Below are positions 1-10,282 of a DNA stretch of 64,000 bases, in pieces (within the stretch, counting starts at the first letter, position 1; every line of letters starts with the position of its first letter). The stretch is from assembly GCF_947504135.1 (NCBI RefSeq), contig NZ_CANNGG010000004.1, positions 186,001 through 250,000 on the forward strand, given 5' to 3'. A model generated the notes under the pieces. It was not told the origin of the DNA. It saw only the letters and a list, made by a program, of their open reading frames with translations, and ran no database searches. This stretch comes from an uncultured Tenacibaculum sp. (GTDB taxonomy: Bacteria > Bacteroidota > Bacteroidia > Flavobacteriales > Flavobacteriaceae). The position numbers were made by a program, and so were the translations under genes.

Positions 1-205
1 TTTTCTTTTCTCCTGTTCCAAATTTCAACTGATAAATAGCTCTCTGCTGCTCTGATTCACCAATTATTTTCGTTTCAATTTTAGAATTTTGTAAGTCAAA
101 ATACAAAGGCTCTATATCTGTTAGGGTAATCCACCTTCCAGATATAGAGTCTTCTTTAATTTTTAAATAGTTTTCTTCTAAAAAAGAGCTACTAATGTGT
201 GACAT
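1..205 (-). CDS. Partial CDS (N-terminus only), probable M14-type metallopeptidase
   Basis: Minus-strand frame opens MSHISSSFLEENYLKIKEDSISGRWITLTDIEPLYFDLQNSKIETKIIGESEQQRAIYQLKFGTGEKK and runs off the window start; the IGES..RAIY.LKFGTG pattern resembles Bacteroidetes M14 peptidases. Confidence 0.55.
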   Translation of the reverse strand, partial: MSHISSSFLEENYLKIKEDSISGRWITLTDIEPLYFDLQNSKIETKIIGESEQQRAIYQLKFGTGEKK

Positions 206-206
206 A

Positions 207-1673
207 TTATAATGAAAACCAATCAGCTACTAGCTGTTTTTCAATAGGTTCAACAGTTTTATGTACATAATCGTTTTTACCCATATCGTACTCATAGTCT
301 TTTGACCATTCTTCAATATTTTCAGCTAACGATTTTAACGAATCACAAACAAATTGTACTTCTTCGTTTGTAATAGTTGGGTGTACAGATAAACGTACCC
401 AACCTGGTTTTTCAGTATTACAACCTTCTAAAATTTGTCCTTTAATTTCATTAGATTTAGTTTGATCTACATTTAATAAAAAGTGTCCGTAGGTTCCAGC
501 ACATGAGCAACCTCCTCTGGTTTGAATACCGAAACGATCGTTTAATAATTTAACGACTAAGTTAAAATGGTATTTTTCAAAGTAAAAAGAAAAAATACTT
601 AAGCGATCTTTATGGTTTGGAGCCAAAATTTGAACTCCCTCTAGATTTTCTAAACAATTAAAAATGATCGGATTTATTTCATCTTCACGTTCTTTAATTT
701 TGTCGGTACCCATTTGGTCTTTTACTTGAATACACAATGCTATTTTTATCGTTTGTAAAAAAGCAGGTGTACCTCCATCCTCACGAGTTTCAACATCATC
801 AAAATAATCATGTTGCCCCCAAGGGTTTGTATAACTAACAGTTCCTCCACCTGGATTATCAGGTACCATATTTTTGTATAGCTTCTTGTTAAAAATTAAC
901 ACACCTGAAGTACCTGGTCCTCCTAAAAATTTGTGTGGAGAAAAGAAAATAGCATCTAAGTATTCATCTTCTTTTTCTGGATGCATGTCAATATCAACAT
1001 ACGGTGCAGAGCAAGCAAAGTCTACAAAGCATAAACCTCCATACTTATGAATTAAAGAAGCTACTTTATGATAATCGGTTTTAATACCTGTAACGTTAGA
1101 ACCTGCTACAATCGAAGCTATTTTAATAGGTCTATCTAAGTACTTTTTTATAGTTTCTTCAAACTTATCTAAACACACTAAACCTTCATTATTACATGGT
1201 ACAACTTCTACATCGGCAATAGTTTCAATCCAAGAAGTTTGGTTTGAGTGATGTTCCATATGACTAACAAAAACAATAGGTCTTTTTTCATCAGGAACTT
1301 GGGTGTTTTCTTTAAGGTTTTCAGATACTTTAAGTCCTAAAATACGTTGAAATTTATTTACAACCCCCGTCATACCAGAGCCTTCAGTTATCAAAACATC
1401 ATCAGCAGAAGCATTTACATGGCGTTTTATAATATTACGGGCTTCATGATATGCAAGTGTCATAGCAGCTCCTGAAGTAGAAGTTTCTGTATGTGTGTTT
1501 GCTACAAAAGGGCCGAATTTATGTAAAAGTTGCTCTTCGATAGGCCTGTATAACCTTCCACTAGCAGTCCAATCGGTATATACCATTTTTTTTTCACCAT
1601 AAGGTGTTTGAAAATTTTGGTCTATTCCTACAATATTTTTTCTGAACTTATCAAAATACTGTTCTAAATCCAT
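207..1673 (-). CDS. Aminotransferase class V / cysteine desulfurase-like PLP enzyme
   Basis: 488 aa; EGSGMTG, HMEHHSN, DFACSAPY, SPHKFLGGPGTSGVL (PLP lysine) and RGGCSCAG motifs. Confidence 0.85.
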   Translation of the reverse strand: MDLEQYFDKFRKNIVGIDQNFQTPYGEKKMVYTDWTASGRLYRPIEEQLLHKFGPFVANTHTETSTSGAAMTLAYHEARNIIKRHVNASADDVLITEGSGMTGVVNKFQRILGLKVSENLKENTQVPDEKRPIVFVSHMEHHSNQTSWIETIADVEVVPCNNEGLVCLDKFEETIKKYLDRPIKIASIVAGSNVTGIKTDYHKVASLIHKYGGLCFVDFACSAPYVDIDMHPEKEDEYLDAIFFSPHKFLGGPGTSGVLIFNKKLYKNMVPDNPGGGTVSYTNPWGQHDYFDDVETREDGGTPAFLQTIKIALCIQVKDQMGTDKIKEREDEINPIIFNCLENLEGVQILAPNHKDRLSIFSFYFEKYHFNLVVKLLNDRFGIQTRGGCSCAGTYGHFLLNVDQTKSNEIKGQILEGCNTEKPGWVRLSVHPTITNEEVQFVCDSLKSLAENIEEWSKDYEYDMGKNDYVHKTVEPIEKQLVADWFSL

Positions 1674-1796
1674 AGTTTAAAATCTGAGTTGTTTGTTTGG
1701 TGATAAAATTACTAGTATGCTATTAGGTAGTCTAAAATAATTATAATATTAACGTATTTATAACATTTTGTTAGAAGCTCACAATTTTTAAGTTCT

Positions 1797-3191
1797 TTAC
1801 GCTATTATTTCTTTTATTTCAGAAATAACTCTTTCAGCTAAAGCATCTGCATTTTCCTGACTAGTACTTTCTGTATAAATTCTGATGATAGGCTCAGTGT
1901 TTGACTTACGTAGGTGCACCCACTCTTCAGCAAAATCAATTTTTACACCATCAATCGTGTTTACGTCTTCGTTTTTATAGTTGGTAGCCATAGTTTCTAA
2001 AATCTTATCAACATCAATTTGTGGTGTTAACTGGATTTTATTTTTACTCATAAAATAACTAGGATATGAATCTCTTAGCTCTTTACAAGACATTTTTTTA
2101 TGTGCTAAGTGTGATAAAAATAACGCTACACCAACTAATGAATCACGTCCGTAGTGAGATGCTGGATAAATAATACCTCCATTTCCTTCTCCTCCAATAA
2201 CGGTGTTGGTGTCTTTCATCATTTGTACTACGTTTACCTCTCCTACTGCACTTGCAGTGTAAGTTCCTCCATGTTTTTCGGTAACATCACGTAATGCTCT
2301 TGAAGATGATAAATTAGAAACGGTATTTCCACCATTTAATTGACCTAAAACATAATCGGCACAAGCAACTAAGGTATATTCTTCACCGAACATAGAACCA
2401 TCCTCAGAAATTAAGGCTAAACGATCTACATCAGGATCAACCACAATACCAAAATCGGCTTTTTTCTTTACAACCAATTCAGAAATATCTGTTAAATGTT
2501 CTTTTAAAGGCTCTGGATTGTGTGGAAAGTGTCCGTTAGGCTCACAGTACAACTCGATACACTTTACACCTAATTCTTTTAATAAAGCAGGAATTGCGAT
2601 TCCTCCTGTAGAATTCACACCATCTACAACAACTTTAAATTTCGCTTTTTTAATGGCTTTTGTATCAACTAAATCAAGTTTTAAAACTTCTTTAATGTGT
2701 TTTTTAATATAGTTTTTCTTTTTTCTGTATGATCCTAAATCGTCTACTTCAGCGAACTCAATGGTTGCATCGTTTTCAGCAATTTTTAAAATCTCTGCTC
2801 CGTCTTCACCATTTAAAAACTCTCCTTTTTCATTCAACAATTTTAAGGCATTCCATTGTTTTGGATTGTGTGAGGCAGTTAAAATAATACCACCGTCAGC
2901 TTTTTCTAAAGGAACGGCAACTTCCACCGTTGGTGTAGTTGACAATCCTAAATCGATAACATCTATTCCTAAACCAACTAAGGTATTGGCTACTAAATTA
3001 CTTATCATTTTGCCCGAAATACGAGCATCTCTACCAACAACAATGGTTATTTTTTCTTTTTCTGCGTTTTTCTTTTTAATAAATGTTCCGTATGCTGCCG
3101 CAAATTTTACCGCATCAATTGGAGTTAAATTATCACCTGTATTTCCGCCTATGGTACCTCTAATACCTGATATAGATTTTATAAGTGTCAT
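1797..3191 (-). CDS. glmM: Phosphoglucosamine mutase / phosphohexomutase
   Basis: 464 aa; SGIRGTIGG start, TASHNPKQWNALK phosphoserine loop, DPDVDRLALI metal loop, GEGNGGIIYP, RKSNTEPIIRIYTE. Confidence 0.85.
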   Translation of the reverse strand: MTLIKSISGIRGTIGGNTGDNLTPIDAVKFAAAYGTFIKKKNAEKEKITIVVGRDARISGKMISNLVANTLVGLGIDVIDLGLSTTPTVEVAVPLEKADGGIILTASHNPKQWNALKLLNEKGEFLNGEDGAEILKIAENDATIEFAEVDDLGSYRKKKNYIKKHIKEVLKLDLVDTKAIKKAKFKVVVDGVNSTGGIAIPALLKELGVKCIELYCEPNGHFPHNPEPLKEHLTDISELVVKKKADFGIVVDPDVDRLALISEDGSMFGEEYTLVACADYVLGQLNGGNTVSNLSSSRALRDVTEKHGGTYTASAVGEVNVVQMMKDTNTVIGGEGNGGIIYPASHYGRDSLVGVALFLSHLAHKKMSCKELRDSYPSYFMSKNKIQLTPQIDVDKILETMATNYKNEDVNTIDGVKIDFAEEWVHLRKSNTEPIIRIYTESTSQENADALAERVISEIKEIIA

Positions 3192-3269
3192 ATTAATTTT
3201 TTAATTGATGAGCAAATATATTGATTTACGAGTTAAGAATTATGAATTACGAATTTTATAATGGAAACA

Positions 3270-3302
3270 AAAAAACCGCTAAGCTTTACAGCTTAACGGT
3301 TT
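3270..3302 (-). terminator. Rho-independent terminator after rpsA
   Basis: aaaccgctaagct-ttac-agcttaacggttt hairpin (one G-U) next to a homopolymer tract. Confidence 0.6.
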
Positions 3303-3326
3303 ATAATTTTTAAGAAGTTGTTAGGA

Positions 3327-5078
3327 TTATTTTCCTTCCATTTTCTTCTTTAACTCAGCTAATCCACCGATGTCTCCTAAAGTAGTTTTTTCTACTTCTT
3401 GAGCCTTAGCAGCAGCAGCTTTAATGTTCTTTTGCTCTTCTTCTCTAAAGATAGAAGTGTGAGAAACAACAATTCTACGGTATTCTTTACTAAACTCAGT
3501 TACTTGGAATTTAGCTTCGTCACCTTTAGCTAATTTACCACCGTCTTCTTTTTCTAAGAAACGAGTTGGAGCGAAAGCTTCAATTCCGTCAGCAAATACT
3601 ACAGTTGCACCTTTATCATTTTTCTCTTTAATAGTACCTTCGTGCATAGACCCGATAGCATACGTAGCTTCATGAGCATCCCAAGGGTTATCTTGAGTTT
3701 GCTTGTGACCTAAGTTTAACTTACGGTTTTCTACGTCTAATTCTAATACTTGTACTTCTAATTGATCACCAACAGTTACGAAATCTGATGGGTGCTTAAT
3801 TTTCTTAGTCCAAGATAAATCAGAGATATATACTAATCCATCGATACCTTCTTCTAACTCTACGAATACACCAAAGTTAGTGTAGTTACGTACCGTACCA
3901 GTGTGTTTAGAACCTACTGGGTATTTAGTAGTGATATCAGTCCATGGATCTGGGTGTAATTGCTTCATACCTAAAGACATTTTACGCTCTTCGCGATCTA
4001 ATGTTAAGATTTGAGCTTCTACTTCATCACCAACTTTTACGAAATCTTGCGCAGAACGTAAGTGAGTTGACCATGACATTTCAGAAACGTGGATTAATCC
4101 TTCTACTCCTTCTTCAACCTCTACAAATGCACCATAATCAGCTAAAACAACTACTTTACCTTTTACTTTATCACCAACTTTTAAATCAGAGTTTAAAGCT
4201 TCCCATGGGTGAGCAGATAATTGTTTTAAACCTAATTGAATTCTAGACTTGTTATCATCAAAGTCTAAGATTACAACGTTTAATTTTTGATCTAATTCAA
4301 CAACTTCGTTCGGGTGGTTGATACGAGACCAAGATAAATCAGTAATGTGAATTAATCCGTCAACACCTCCTAAGTCAACAAATACACCGTAAGAAGTTAC
4401 GTTTTTAACAACTCCTTCTAATACTTGTCCTTTTTCTAATTGACCGATAATTTCACGTTTTTGATCTTCTAAATCAGCTTCGATTAACGCTTTGTGAGAT
4501 ACTACTACGTTCTTAAATTCGTGGTTGATTTTAACAACTTTGAATTCCATAGTTTTCTCTACGTATTGATCGTAGTCACGGATAGGCTTCACATCGATTT
4601 GAGAACCTGGTAAGAAAGCTTCAATACCAAATACATCAACGATCATACCTCCACGAGTTCTACACTTAACAAAACCGTTAACGATTTCACCAGTTTCGTG
4701 TGCGTTGTTAACACGATCCCAAGCTTTGATTACACGTGCTTTTTTGTGAGATAATACTAATTGACCAGATGAATCTTCTCTTTTGTCAACTAATACTTCT
4801 ACTTTGTCACCCACTGCTAAATTTGGGTTATAACGGAACTCGTTTAACGAAATTACTCCTTCTGATTTAGAGTTGATGTCGATAATAGCATCACGATCAG
4901 TAATACGTACTACTTCACCTTCAATTACGTCACGCTCGTTAACGAAACCTACAGTTCCTTCTAACGCAGTTTCAAATTCTTTTAATTTAGCCTCATCTAC
5001 AGCTTCAATACCTTGTTCGTACTTGTGCCAATCAAAGTCAGCTAAAAAATCTTGTGGGTTTACTTTTGTTTCAGACAT
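3327..5078 (-). CDS. rpsA: 30S ribosomal protein S1
   Basis: 583 aa with multiple S1 RNA-binding repeats (VTSYGVFVDLGGVDGLIHITDLSW, VLADYGAFVEVEEGVEGLIHVSEMSW, etc.). Confidence 0.95.
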   Translation of the reverse strand: MSETKVNPQDFLADFDWHKYEQGIEAVDEAKLKEFETALEGTVGFVNERDVIEGEVVRITDRDAIIDINSKSEGVISLNEFRYNPNLAVGDKVEVLVDKREDSSGQLVLSHKKARVIKAWDRVNNAHETGEIVNGFVKCRTRGGMIVDVFGIEAFLPGSQIDVKPIRDYDQYVEKTMEFKVVKINHEFKNVVVSHKALIEADLEDQKREIIGQLEKGQVLEGVVKNVTSYGVFVDLGGVDGLIHITDLSWSRINHPNEVVELDQKLNVVILDFDDNKSRIQLGLKQLSAHPWEALNSDLKVGDKVKGKVVVLADYGAFVEVEEGVEGLIHVSEMSWSTHLRSAQDFVKVGDEVEAQILTLDREERKMSLGMKQLHPDPWTDITTKYPVGSKHTGTVRNYTNFGVFVELEEGIDGLVYISDLSWTKKIKHPSDFVTVGDQLEVQVLELDVENRKLNLGHKQTQDNPWDAHEATYAIGSMHEGTIKEKNDKGATVVFADGIEAFAPTRFLEKEDGGKLAKGDEAKFQVTEFSKEYRRIVVSHTSIFREEEQKNIKAAAAKAQEVEKTTLGDIGGLAELKKKMEGK

Positions 5079-5260
5079 TCTGAAAATAATTTGTATCTTT
5101 TTGTTAACCAGATTTTTAACGATGCTAACGCCAAGAGAAATTAAACTTTATAAAAAAAATTAAACCTTTTTTAAATCTGTACTCGTAAAAAGGCGTGCAA
5201 ATTTACGAATAATTATTGAAGTAACCTAAAATGTTTTGAGCTTAAGTAAGTTAAGATATG

Positions 5261-6610
5261 TTATAGCTTTATTAGTTCATCTATAATAAACCTATATGTT
5301 AATAGAATAGTTATATTTTGTTTGGTGAGCCCATTCAAATTTGGAGATAATTCAGCAATATCTTGTAAATATTCAAAGCTAGTTTTGTTTGGAGTATCAT
5401 AAATAACACCCCAGTCTAACCCTAAAAGCACGTCGTGTCTTTTGAATTTAAATTTAGTTCCAATTACAAAGTGTATCTGATTTCCATCTAAAATAGTGTT
5501 TCTCAATTTTGTTAATGAAACCTTTTTGTTTTCGTAGGCTAAATTATTTGTTCTAAAACCTCCTGATAATTCTAATGTTGGACTTATTTGATGTGAATAC
5601 CCTACTCCAAAGTTAATAACCGATTTATTACCATTGACCCAGGAAAAAGCTGAGTTTCCGGATTTTATATTTGCGACTTTATAATCAGATATTCCAGTGT
5701 GATAACTGGTACTTAACCATAATTTACTATTTTTATTTACTAGAAAACTATATCCGATAGAAAACTCCCAAGGAGTTCGTATCTCTGGAGATATATCATT
5801 ATCTACAATTTGCCTGCCTAAACTATGGTCACTATCTATTCTGGTTAATTCTCCTGTATAGTATCCATCTTTTAAAATTCTCAAATACTTTGGAGTAGTT
5901 ATTGTAAAACCAAAGTCGTGTTTATTAGTATCGTATAAAAAACCTATTTTTGTTATAAAACCTGTGTTATCATAACTGCTAGTTTGTTCAGAGTTAAAGT
6001 AGCTATTAGAAGTGTTATTAGCTGTATTTAGTTCTTCTAAAAATACTTTTTTTCTATATTCAAAGTTAGAAATACTTAGAAACTGACTAATACCTAGGTA
6101 AATATTTGGTGTTAATTTAAAACTTGTTCCAACTCCAAACCAATCATCTTCGCCTTTGTATTCATATTCAAAGTACTGTGTATTTAAAAGGTTACTGTTT
6201 GTGGTTTCTCTTTTTGCATTAAAAAAATCTGTTAACTCGCTTTTAGTTATTTTAATAAATGCTAATTCAATATTTTTTAAATTAAATTTAAAAGATATAA
6301 GAGAAGGTTTTAGTCCATAATTAGTATTTATTTCGCTGCTTTCCCTTGCTCCCCAAAAGCTATTAAAACCAAAGCTACGAATTACAGGCTGAAATAGAGA
6401 TATACTTACTTGAGAAGGAACTTTGTGTATTCCTGCAGGGTTATAAAAAGTCATACTTTCATCATCTGCTCCAGCAGCTATAGCACCTCCTAACATAGAT
6501 CCTCGTATACCAAACTGTTCAGTATTGTACAAAAAGTTTTGAGCTTTTATGCACTTAATGGGTAAAACCATTAAAAAGAGGATGATAATATTTTTTTTCA
6601 TTAACTTCAT
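5261..6610 (-). CDS. Outer-membrane protein, OmpP1/FadL-like
   Basis: 449 aa; signal peptide; FYNPAGI motif and beta-strand-rich C-terminus. Confidence 0.65.
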   Translation of the reverse strand: MKLMKKNIIILFLMVLPIKCIKAQNFLYNTEQFGIRGSMLGGAIAAGADDESMTFYNPAGIHKVPSQVSISLFQPVIRSFGFNSFWGARESSEINTNYGLKPSLISFKFNLKNIELAFIKITKSELTDFFNAKRETTNSNLLNTQYFEYEYKGEDDWFGVGTSFKLTPNIYLGISQFLSISNFEYRKKVFLEELNTANNTSNSYFNSEQTSSYDNTGFITKIGFLYDTNKHDFGFTITTPKYLRILKDGYYTGELTRIDSDHSLGRQIVDNDISPEIRTPWEFSIGYSFLVNKNSKLWLSTSYHTGISDYKVANIKSGNSAFSWVNGNKSVINFGVGYSHQISPTLELSGGFRTNNLAYENKKVSLTKLRNTILDGNQIHFVIGTKFKFKRHDVLLGLDWGVIYDTPNKTSFEYLQDIAELSPNLNGLTKQNITILLTYRFIIDELIKL

Positions 6611-6633
6611 TTTTTCAAAGCCTCTGTTAGTGT

Positions 6634-7251
6634 TTAATCTACTAATTTAACCTCCACCTTAAAGAAATTGTCAAAAATTTCAAAAATATTTTCGGCTTCT
6701 TTTTTTCGTACTGAAATAGTGTATTCGCAGTCTAACTCTAGTTTTTGATTGATGATGTCTAAGTTTCGTTCTTTAATGATACGTTGTACTTTGTTCATCA
6801 TATCGTAACCAAATTTCAGCTTATAATGAATATCAATAGTTTTTTCTACAATTTCTGAAGCTTCTAAAGCCAATTGCGCAGAAGTACGATAGGCATTAAT
6901 CAATCCTCCTACTCCCAATTTAGTTCCGCCAAAATAACGTACTGAAACAATTAAAATATTAGTTACATCAAAAGATTGTATTTGTCCGTAAATTGGTTGG
7001 CCTGCAGAGTTGCTAGGTTCACCGTCGTCATTGGCACGAAAACGGATGTTTTCAGTTCCTAACTGCCATGCATAACAATGATGACGCGCTGTATGGTGCT
7101 GTTTGCGAAGTTCTTCTAATCGTTCTTTAATATCCTCTTCAGAAAAAACAGGAAACGCATAGCCGAAAAACTTACTGTTTCGGTCTTTAAACAAGGTTTC
7201 CTCAGAAGGTTTTGTAATGGTTTTATAAGTGTCTTTTATCTCATTCATCAC
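6634..7251 (-). CDS. YigZ/IMPACT family protein
   Basis: 205 aa; ARHHCYAW, DDGEPSNSAGQPI and VRYFGGTKLGVGGL motifs. Confidence 0.9.
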   Translation of the reverse strand: MMNEIKDTYKTITKPSEETLFKDRNSKFFGYAFPVFSEEDIKERLEELRKQHHTARHHCYAWQLGTENIRFRANDDGEPSNSAGQPIYGQIQSFDVTNILIVSVRYFGGTKLGVGGLINAYRTSAQLALEASEIVEKTIDIHYKLKFGYDMMNKVQRIIKERNLDIINQKLELDCEYTISVRKKEAENIFEIFDNFFKVEVKLVD

Positions 7252-8111
7252 GCCGAAACTACTAATAAAATACTAATTATGGCAAGTCCAATACCAATCC
7301 AATTCTTTTTAACGAGCTTTTCTTTAAAAAACAACAGGGCAAATACCGTTGTTAAAACGACTACCGAAACATTGTTAATAGTAAAAATAGTAGCGCTTTC
7401 AAGTCCTTTTGTTTGTAATGCTTTTAGTAAAAATTCCATCGAATAATAATTAGGAACTCCCAGTGCAATTCCTCCAACAAGTGTTTTCCATTCTAACTTA
7501 ACCTTCTTGTTGACAAATTGTAGTAAACTAAAGAAGATTCCAAAAAGTAAGGCACAACCAAAAATGGTAGATAAAAACATGGGTACGGCTCCTTTAGAAA
7601 CATAGGTATCCTCTGTGTACTTCAACAAAGTATCGATGCTTCCAGACCCTAAAAAGAGTAACATAGGAAACAATAAGTTTTTAAATTTTACAGGAGCAGT
7701 ATCACTTTTTGCTGAAGATAAATACACTGCTACCAGCGCAAGTATAATCCCGATAAATTTTACAAAATCAATACTTTCATTGTAGAGGAAAATTCCTAAA
7801 ACAACAGGAATTACGACCGACATTTTTCCTGCTATAGAAGCAACAGAAAGCCCATTTTTTTGAGCTGTGATTCCCATTACAAGAAATACGGTAATAAATA
7901 AGAAACCTAAGAGGGTAGCTCCTAAAAACCAAGGTTGTTGTGGAATTTCTGTTACAGAAAGTGAAATTTCTGAATGCACAAAGCCGAAGCATAATGCTAC
8001 CGCATAGTTTAAAACAATGGCTTGAAATGTATTTACTTTGTAAACATCAAACAATTTAAAGATTACAAAGAGTAAACTTGTTATAAAAACACTGAAAATT
8101 AAAAATATCAC
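7248..8111 (-). CDS. EamA/DMT family transporter
   Basis: 10-TM-like. ORF track starts at 8165, but a GTG at 8111 overlaps the upstream TGA (GTGA) and follows AAAGGAG, so it is the likelier start. Confidence 0.75.
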   Translation of the reverse strand: MIFLIFSVFITSLLFVIFKLFDVYKVNTFQAIVLNYAVALCFGFVHSEISLSVTEIPQQPWFLGATLLGFLFITVFLVMGITAQKNGLSVASIAGKMSVVIPVVLGIFLYNESIDFVKFIGIILALVAVYLSSAKSDTAPVKFKNLLFPMLLFLGSGSIDTLLKYTEDTYVSKGAVPMFLSTIFGCALLFGIFFSLLQFVNKKVKLEWKTLVGGIALGVPNYYSMEFLLKALQTKGLESATIFTINNVSVVVLTTVFALLFFKEKLVKKNWIGIGLAIISILLVVSA

Positions 8112-8719
8112 GCTATAAACTCCTTTCTTTTTAGTAAATCTACCACATCTTCTGTTTTCGGACAATTATTCCACACATGAATACCTAACTGTTGTGCAGC
8201 ATTGGTGTTTTCTTGGGTATCGTCTATAAAAATAGTTTCAGAAGCTTGTAAATTATTTTCGTTTAAAACAAACTCAAAAATGTTAGTATTTGGTTTTCTT
8301 AGATTGATTTCGTGCGATAAGTAAAACTGTTCAAAACAACTTTTAAATTCATTATAAAGCTCTTCTCCCCAATCGTTTTGAATCCAAGAAATATGCATAT
8401 CGTTTGTGTTACTTAATAAAAACAATCGGTAATCATTCGTTGCAGCAAGTTTCTTCAAAAAATCTAAGCGATGTTTCGGGAAATCTAACAAAATAGCATT
8501 CCAAGAGTAGATTAATTTTTCTTTAGGAATATTGAATTTATTGTAGAAAAAATCAATAAAATCATCCGTAGAAATTAATCCCATTTCATACTGATAGTAT
8601 TGTTGCATCATTTCTTCACTAATCTCAGTAACTCCAAGATTTGCCAGTTCTTTGTATGTTGCTTCTTTATCTAAATTGATGAATACATCACCAAAATCAA
8701 AAATGATGTTTTTAATCAT
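8108..8719 (-). CDS. HAD family hydrolase
   Basis: 203 aa; IIFDFGDVFIN, LLSNTND, RKPN, FIDDTQENTNAA motifs. Confidence 0.9.
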   Translation of the reverse strand: MIKNIIFDFGDVFINLDKEATYKELANLGVTEISEEMMQQYYQYEMGLISTDDFIDFFYNKFNIPKEKLIYSWNAILLDFPKHRLDFLKKLAATNDYRLFLLSNTNDMHISWIQNDWGEELYNEFKSCFEQFYLSHEINLRKPNTNIFEFVLNENNLQASETIFIDDTQENTNAAQQLGIHVWNNCPKTEDVVDLLKRKEFIA

Positions 8720-9761
8720 TCTTATATATTCTTAATAGGTCGTTAGTTATTTTTTCTTCGGAAGAAAGTTTCGCATTGAAAACAGGGTGCTTCACTCCTG
8801 CTCCAAAGTTTACATCGCCTATGAAAACTCTGGCTTCATCCCATAAATTAGCTTCGATAAATGTTTGCAAGGTGTGCGCACCTCCTTCAATAATTACCGA
8901 TTGTAGTTGATGTTTATGCAATACATCGCAAATTTGCTCCGCTACTTTAGAAGAAAAGTCTATTTCTTCGTAAAAAACTTCTTGTTTCTCTTTTCTCGTT
9001 TCTCTTCTCTCTTTTCTATCAACAAGAACAATCGTTTTAACGTTTCCATCTAGAACAGTCGTTTCTGAAGGAATTCGTAAGTTTTTATCAATAACAATTC
9101 TCACAGGGTTATTTCCAAACCAACTACGAACAGTTAATGATGGATTATCAGCTATCACCGTATTGGTTCCTACTAAAATGGCATGCTCTTCACTTCGCCA
9201 TTTATGAACTAACTGTTGAGAATAAGCGTTTGAAATCCACACAGGTTTTTGCTCATCTTTGGTCAAAGGAGCTATAAATCCATCCTTGGTTTCTGCCCAT
9301 TTTAAGATAATATACGGGCGCTTTTTGTTTTGAACTGTAAAAAAACGTTTATGATGTTCTTTACAAGCTTCTTCACAAACACCAACTATTACATTTCTTC
9401 CTGCTTTTTTAAGACGTTCAATACCTTTACCTGCTACTAAACTATTGGTGTCTACACTACCTATTACTATATTAGGAATTCTTTTTTTTATGATCAAATC
9501 AGCACACGGTGGTGTTTTTCCGTGATGAGAGCAAGGTTCTAGTGTAACATAAATAGTAGCTTCTTTTAATAATTCTTGATTTTGCACAGAATTGATAGCG
9601 TTGACTTCTGCATGAGGACCGCCATAAGGTGATGTAAATCCTTCACCAATAATTTTATTATCATGAACAATTACAGCGCCAACAGATGGATTGGGACGTG
9701 TTGTACCAATGCCGTTTTTAGCTAATTGTAAGCAACGTTGTATGTATTTTTTGTGGTTCAA
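8712..9761 (-). CDS. ribD: Bifunctional diaminohydroxyphosphoribosylaminopyrimidine deaminase / 5-amino-6-(5-phosphoribosylamino)uracil reductase
   Basis: 349 aa; HAEVNAI and TLEPCSHHGKTPPCADLII deaminase motifs followed by a RibD C-terminal domain. Confidence 0.93.
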   Translation of the reverse strand: MNHKKYIQRCLQLAKNGIGTTRPNPSVGAVIVHDNKIIGEGFTSPYGGPHAEVNAINSVQNQELLKEATIYVTLEPCSHHGKTPPCADLIIKKRIPNIVIGSVDTNSLVAGKGIERLKKAGRNVIVGVCEEACKEHHKRFFTVQNKKRPYIILKWAETKDGFIAPLTKDEQKPVWISNAYSQQLVHKWRSEEHAILVGTNTVIADNPSLTVRSWFGNNPVRIVIDKNLRIPSETTVLDGNVKTIVLVDRKERRETRKEKQEVFYEEIDFSSKVAEQICDVLHKHQLQSVIIEGGAHTLQTFIEANLWDEARVFIGDVNFGAGVKHPVFNAKLSSEEKITNDLLRIYKND

Positions 9762-9765
9762 ATTG

Positions 9766-10230
9766 TTATAATTTTATTTTTAAATCTTCAATTTGATCAA
9801 TTGGGTACACATGCGAAAAACCTAACACTTTATATTTTAAACCTCCTTTAAATTGAACTTTTATACTTTGATTTAGTAAAGAAGAAAGAAGCCCGCCTAA
9901 AACACCGTTTTTATTATTCTCAAAAACTCTTTTAGAAGGAATCACTACTTTTAAAGGAATAGAAAATTCTTTACGAGCAGGAACTTTAAATTCTTCTGAA
10001 GATACCTGAGCAACTTGAACCTGATTTACTAAAACTTTAATTTCATCTGTAGCAATTTTACCACCAATATCATTAGGATTTTTAAAATATGCATTTACCC
10101 CTACTCTAATAGTATCGGTAGTAGCCGATAGTAGTTTTATATCATCAATTTTTAAGAAGATAGGTTTTTGTTTTACAGAACAACTTATTACAAAAAGTAT
10201 AAAAGGTAAAAAATATATGATTTTCTTCAT
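9766..10230 (-). CDS. LEA type 2-like lipoprotein
   Basis: 154 aa; lipobox-like FVISCSV; VGVNAYFKNPNDIGG. Confidence 0.65.
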   Translation of the reverse strand: MKKIIYFLPFILFVISCSVKQKPIFLKIDDIKLLSATTDTIRVGVNAYFKNPNDIGGKIATDEIKVLVNQVQVAQVSSEEFKVPARKEFSIPLKVVIPSKRVFENNKNGVLGGLLSSLLNQSIKVQFKGGLKYKVLGFSHVYPIDQIEDLKIKL

Positions 10231-10282
10231 GAAAACTCGTGTTTTTTTGGGTACTTTGCTTTAGCAAAAGTACTATATTCTT

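Noticed and set aside
2518-3204. Plus-strand ORFs (64 and 147 aa) opposite glmM
   Set aside because: Antisense shadow ORFs of a well-supported phosphohexomutase gene; no recognisable domain.
3200-3220. A single ATGAGCAAATAT near the glmM start as another regulon site
   Set aside because: No partner repeat at 21-22 bp and no TAnnTTTG core at the required 25-nt distance; likely chance.
3327-5078. Internal repeats in rpsA as a mobile or tandem repeat
   Set aside because: They are the normal S1 domain repeats.
3944-5163. Plus-strand ORFs opposite rpsA (100 and 96 aa)
   Set aside because: Low-complexity translations antisense to the S1 repeats; shadow ORFs.
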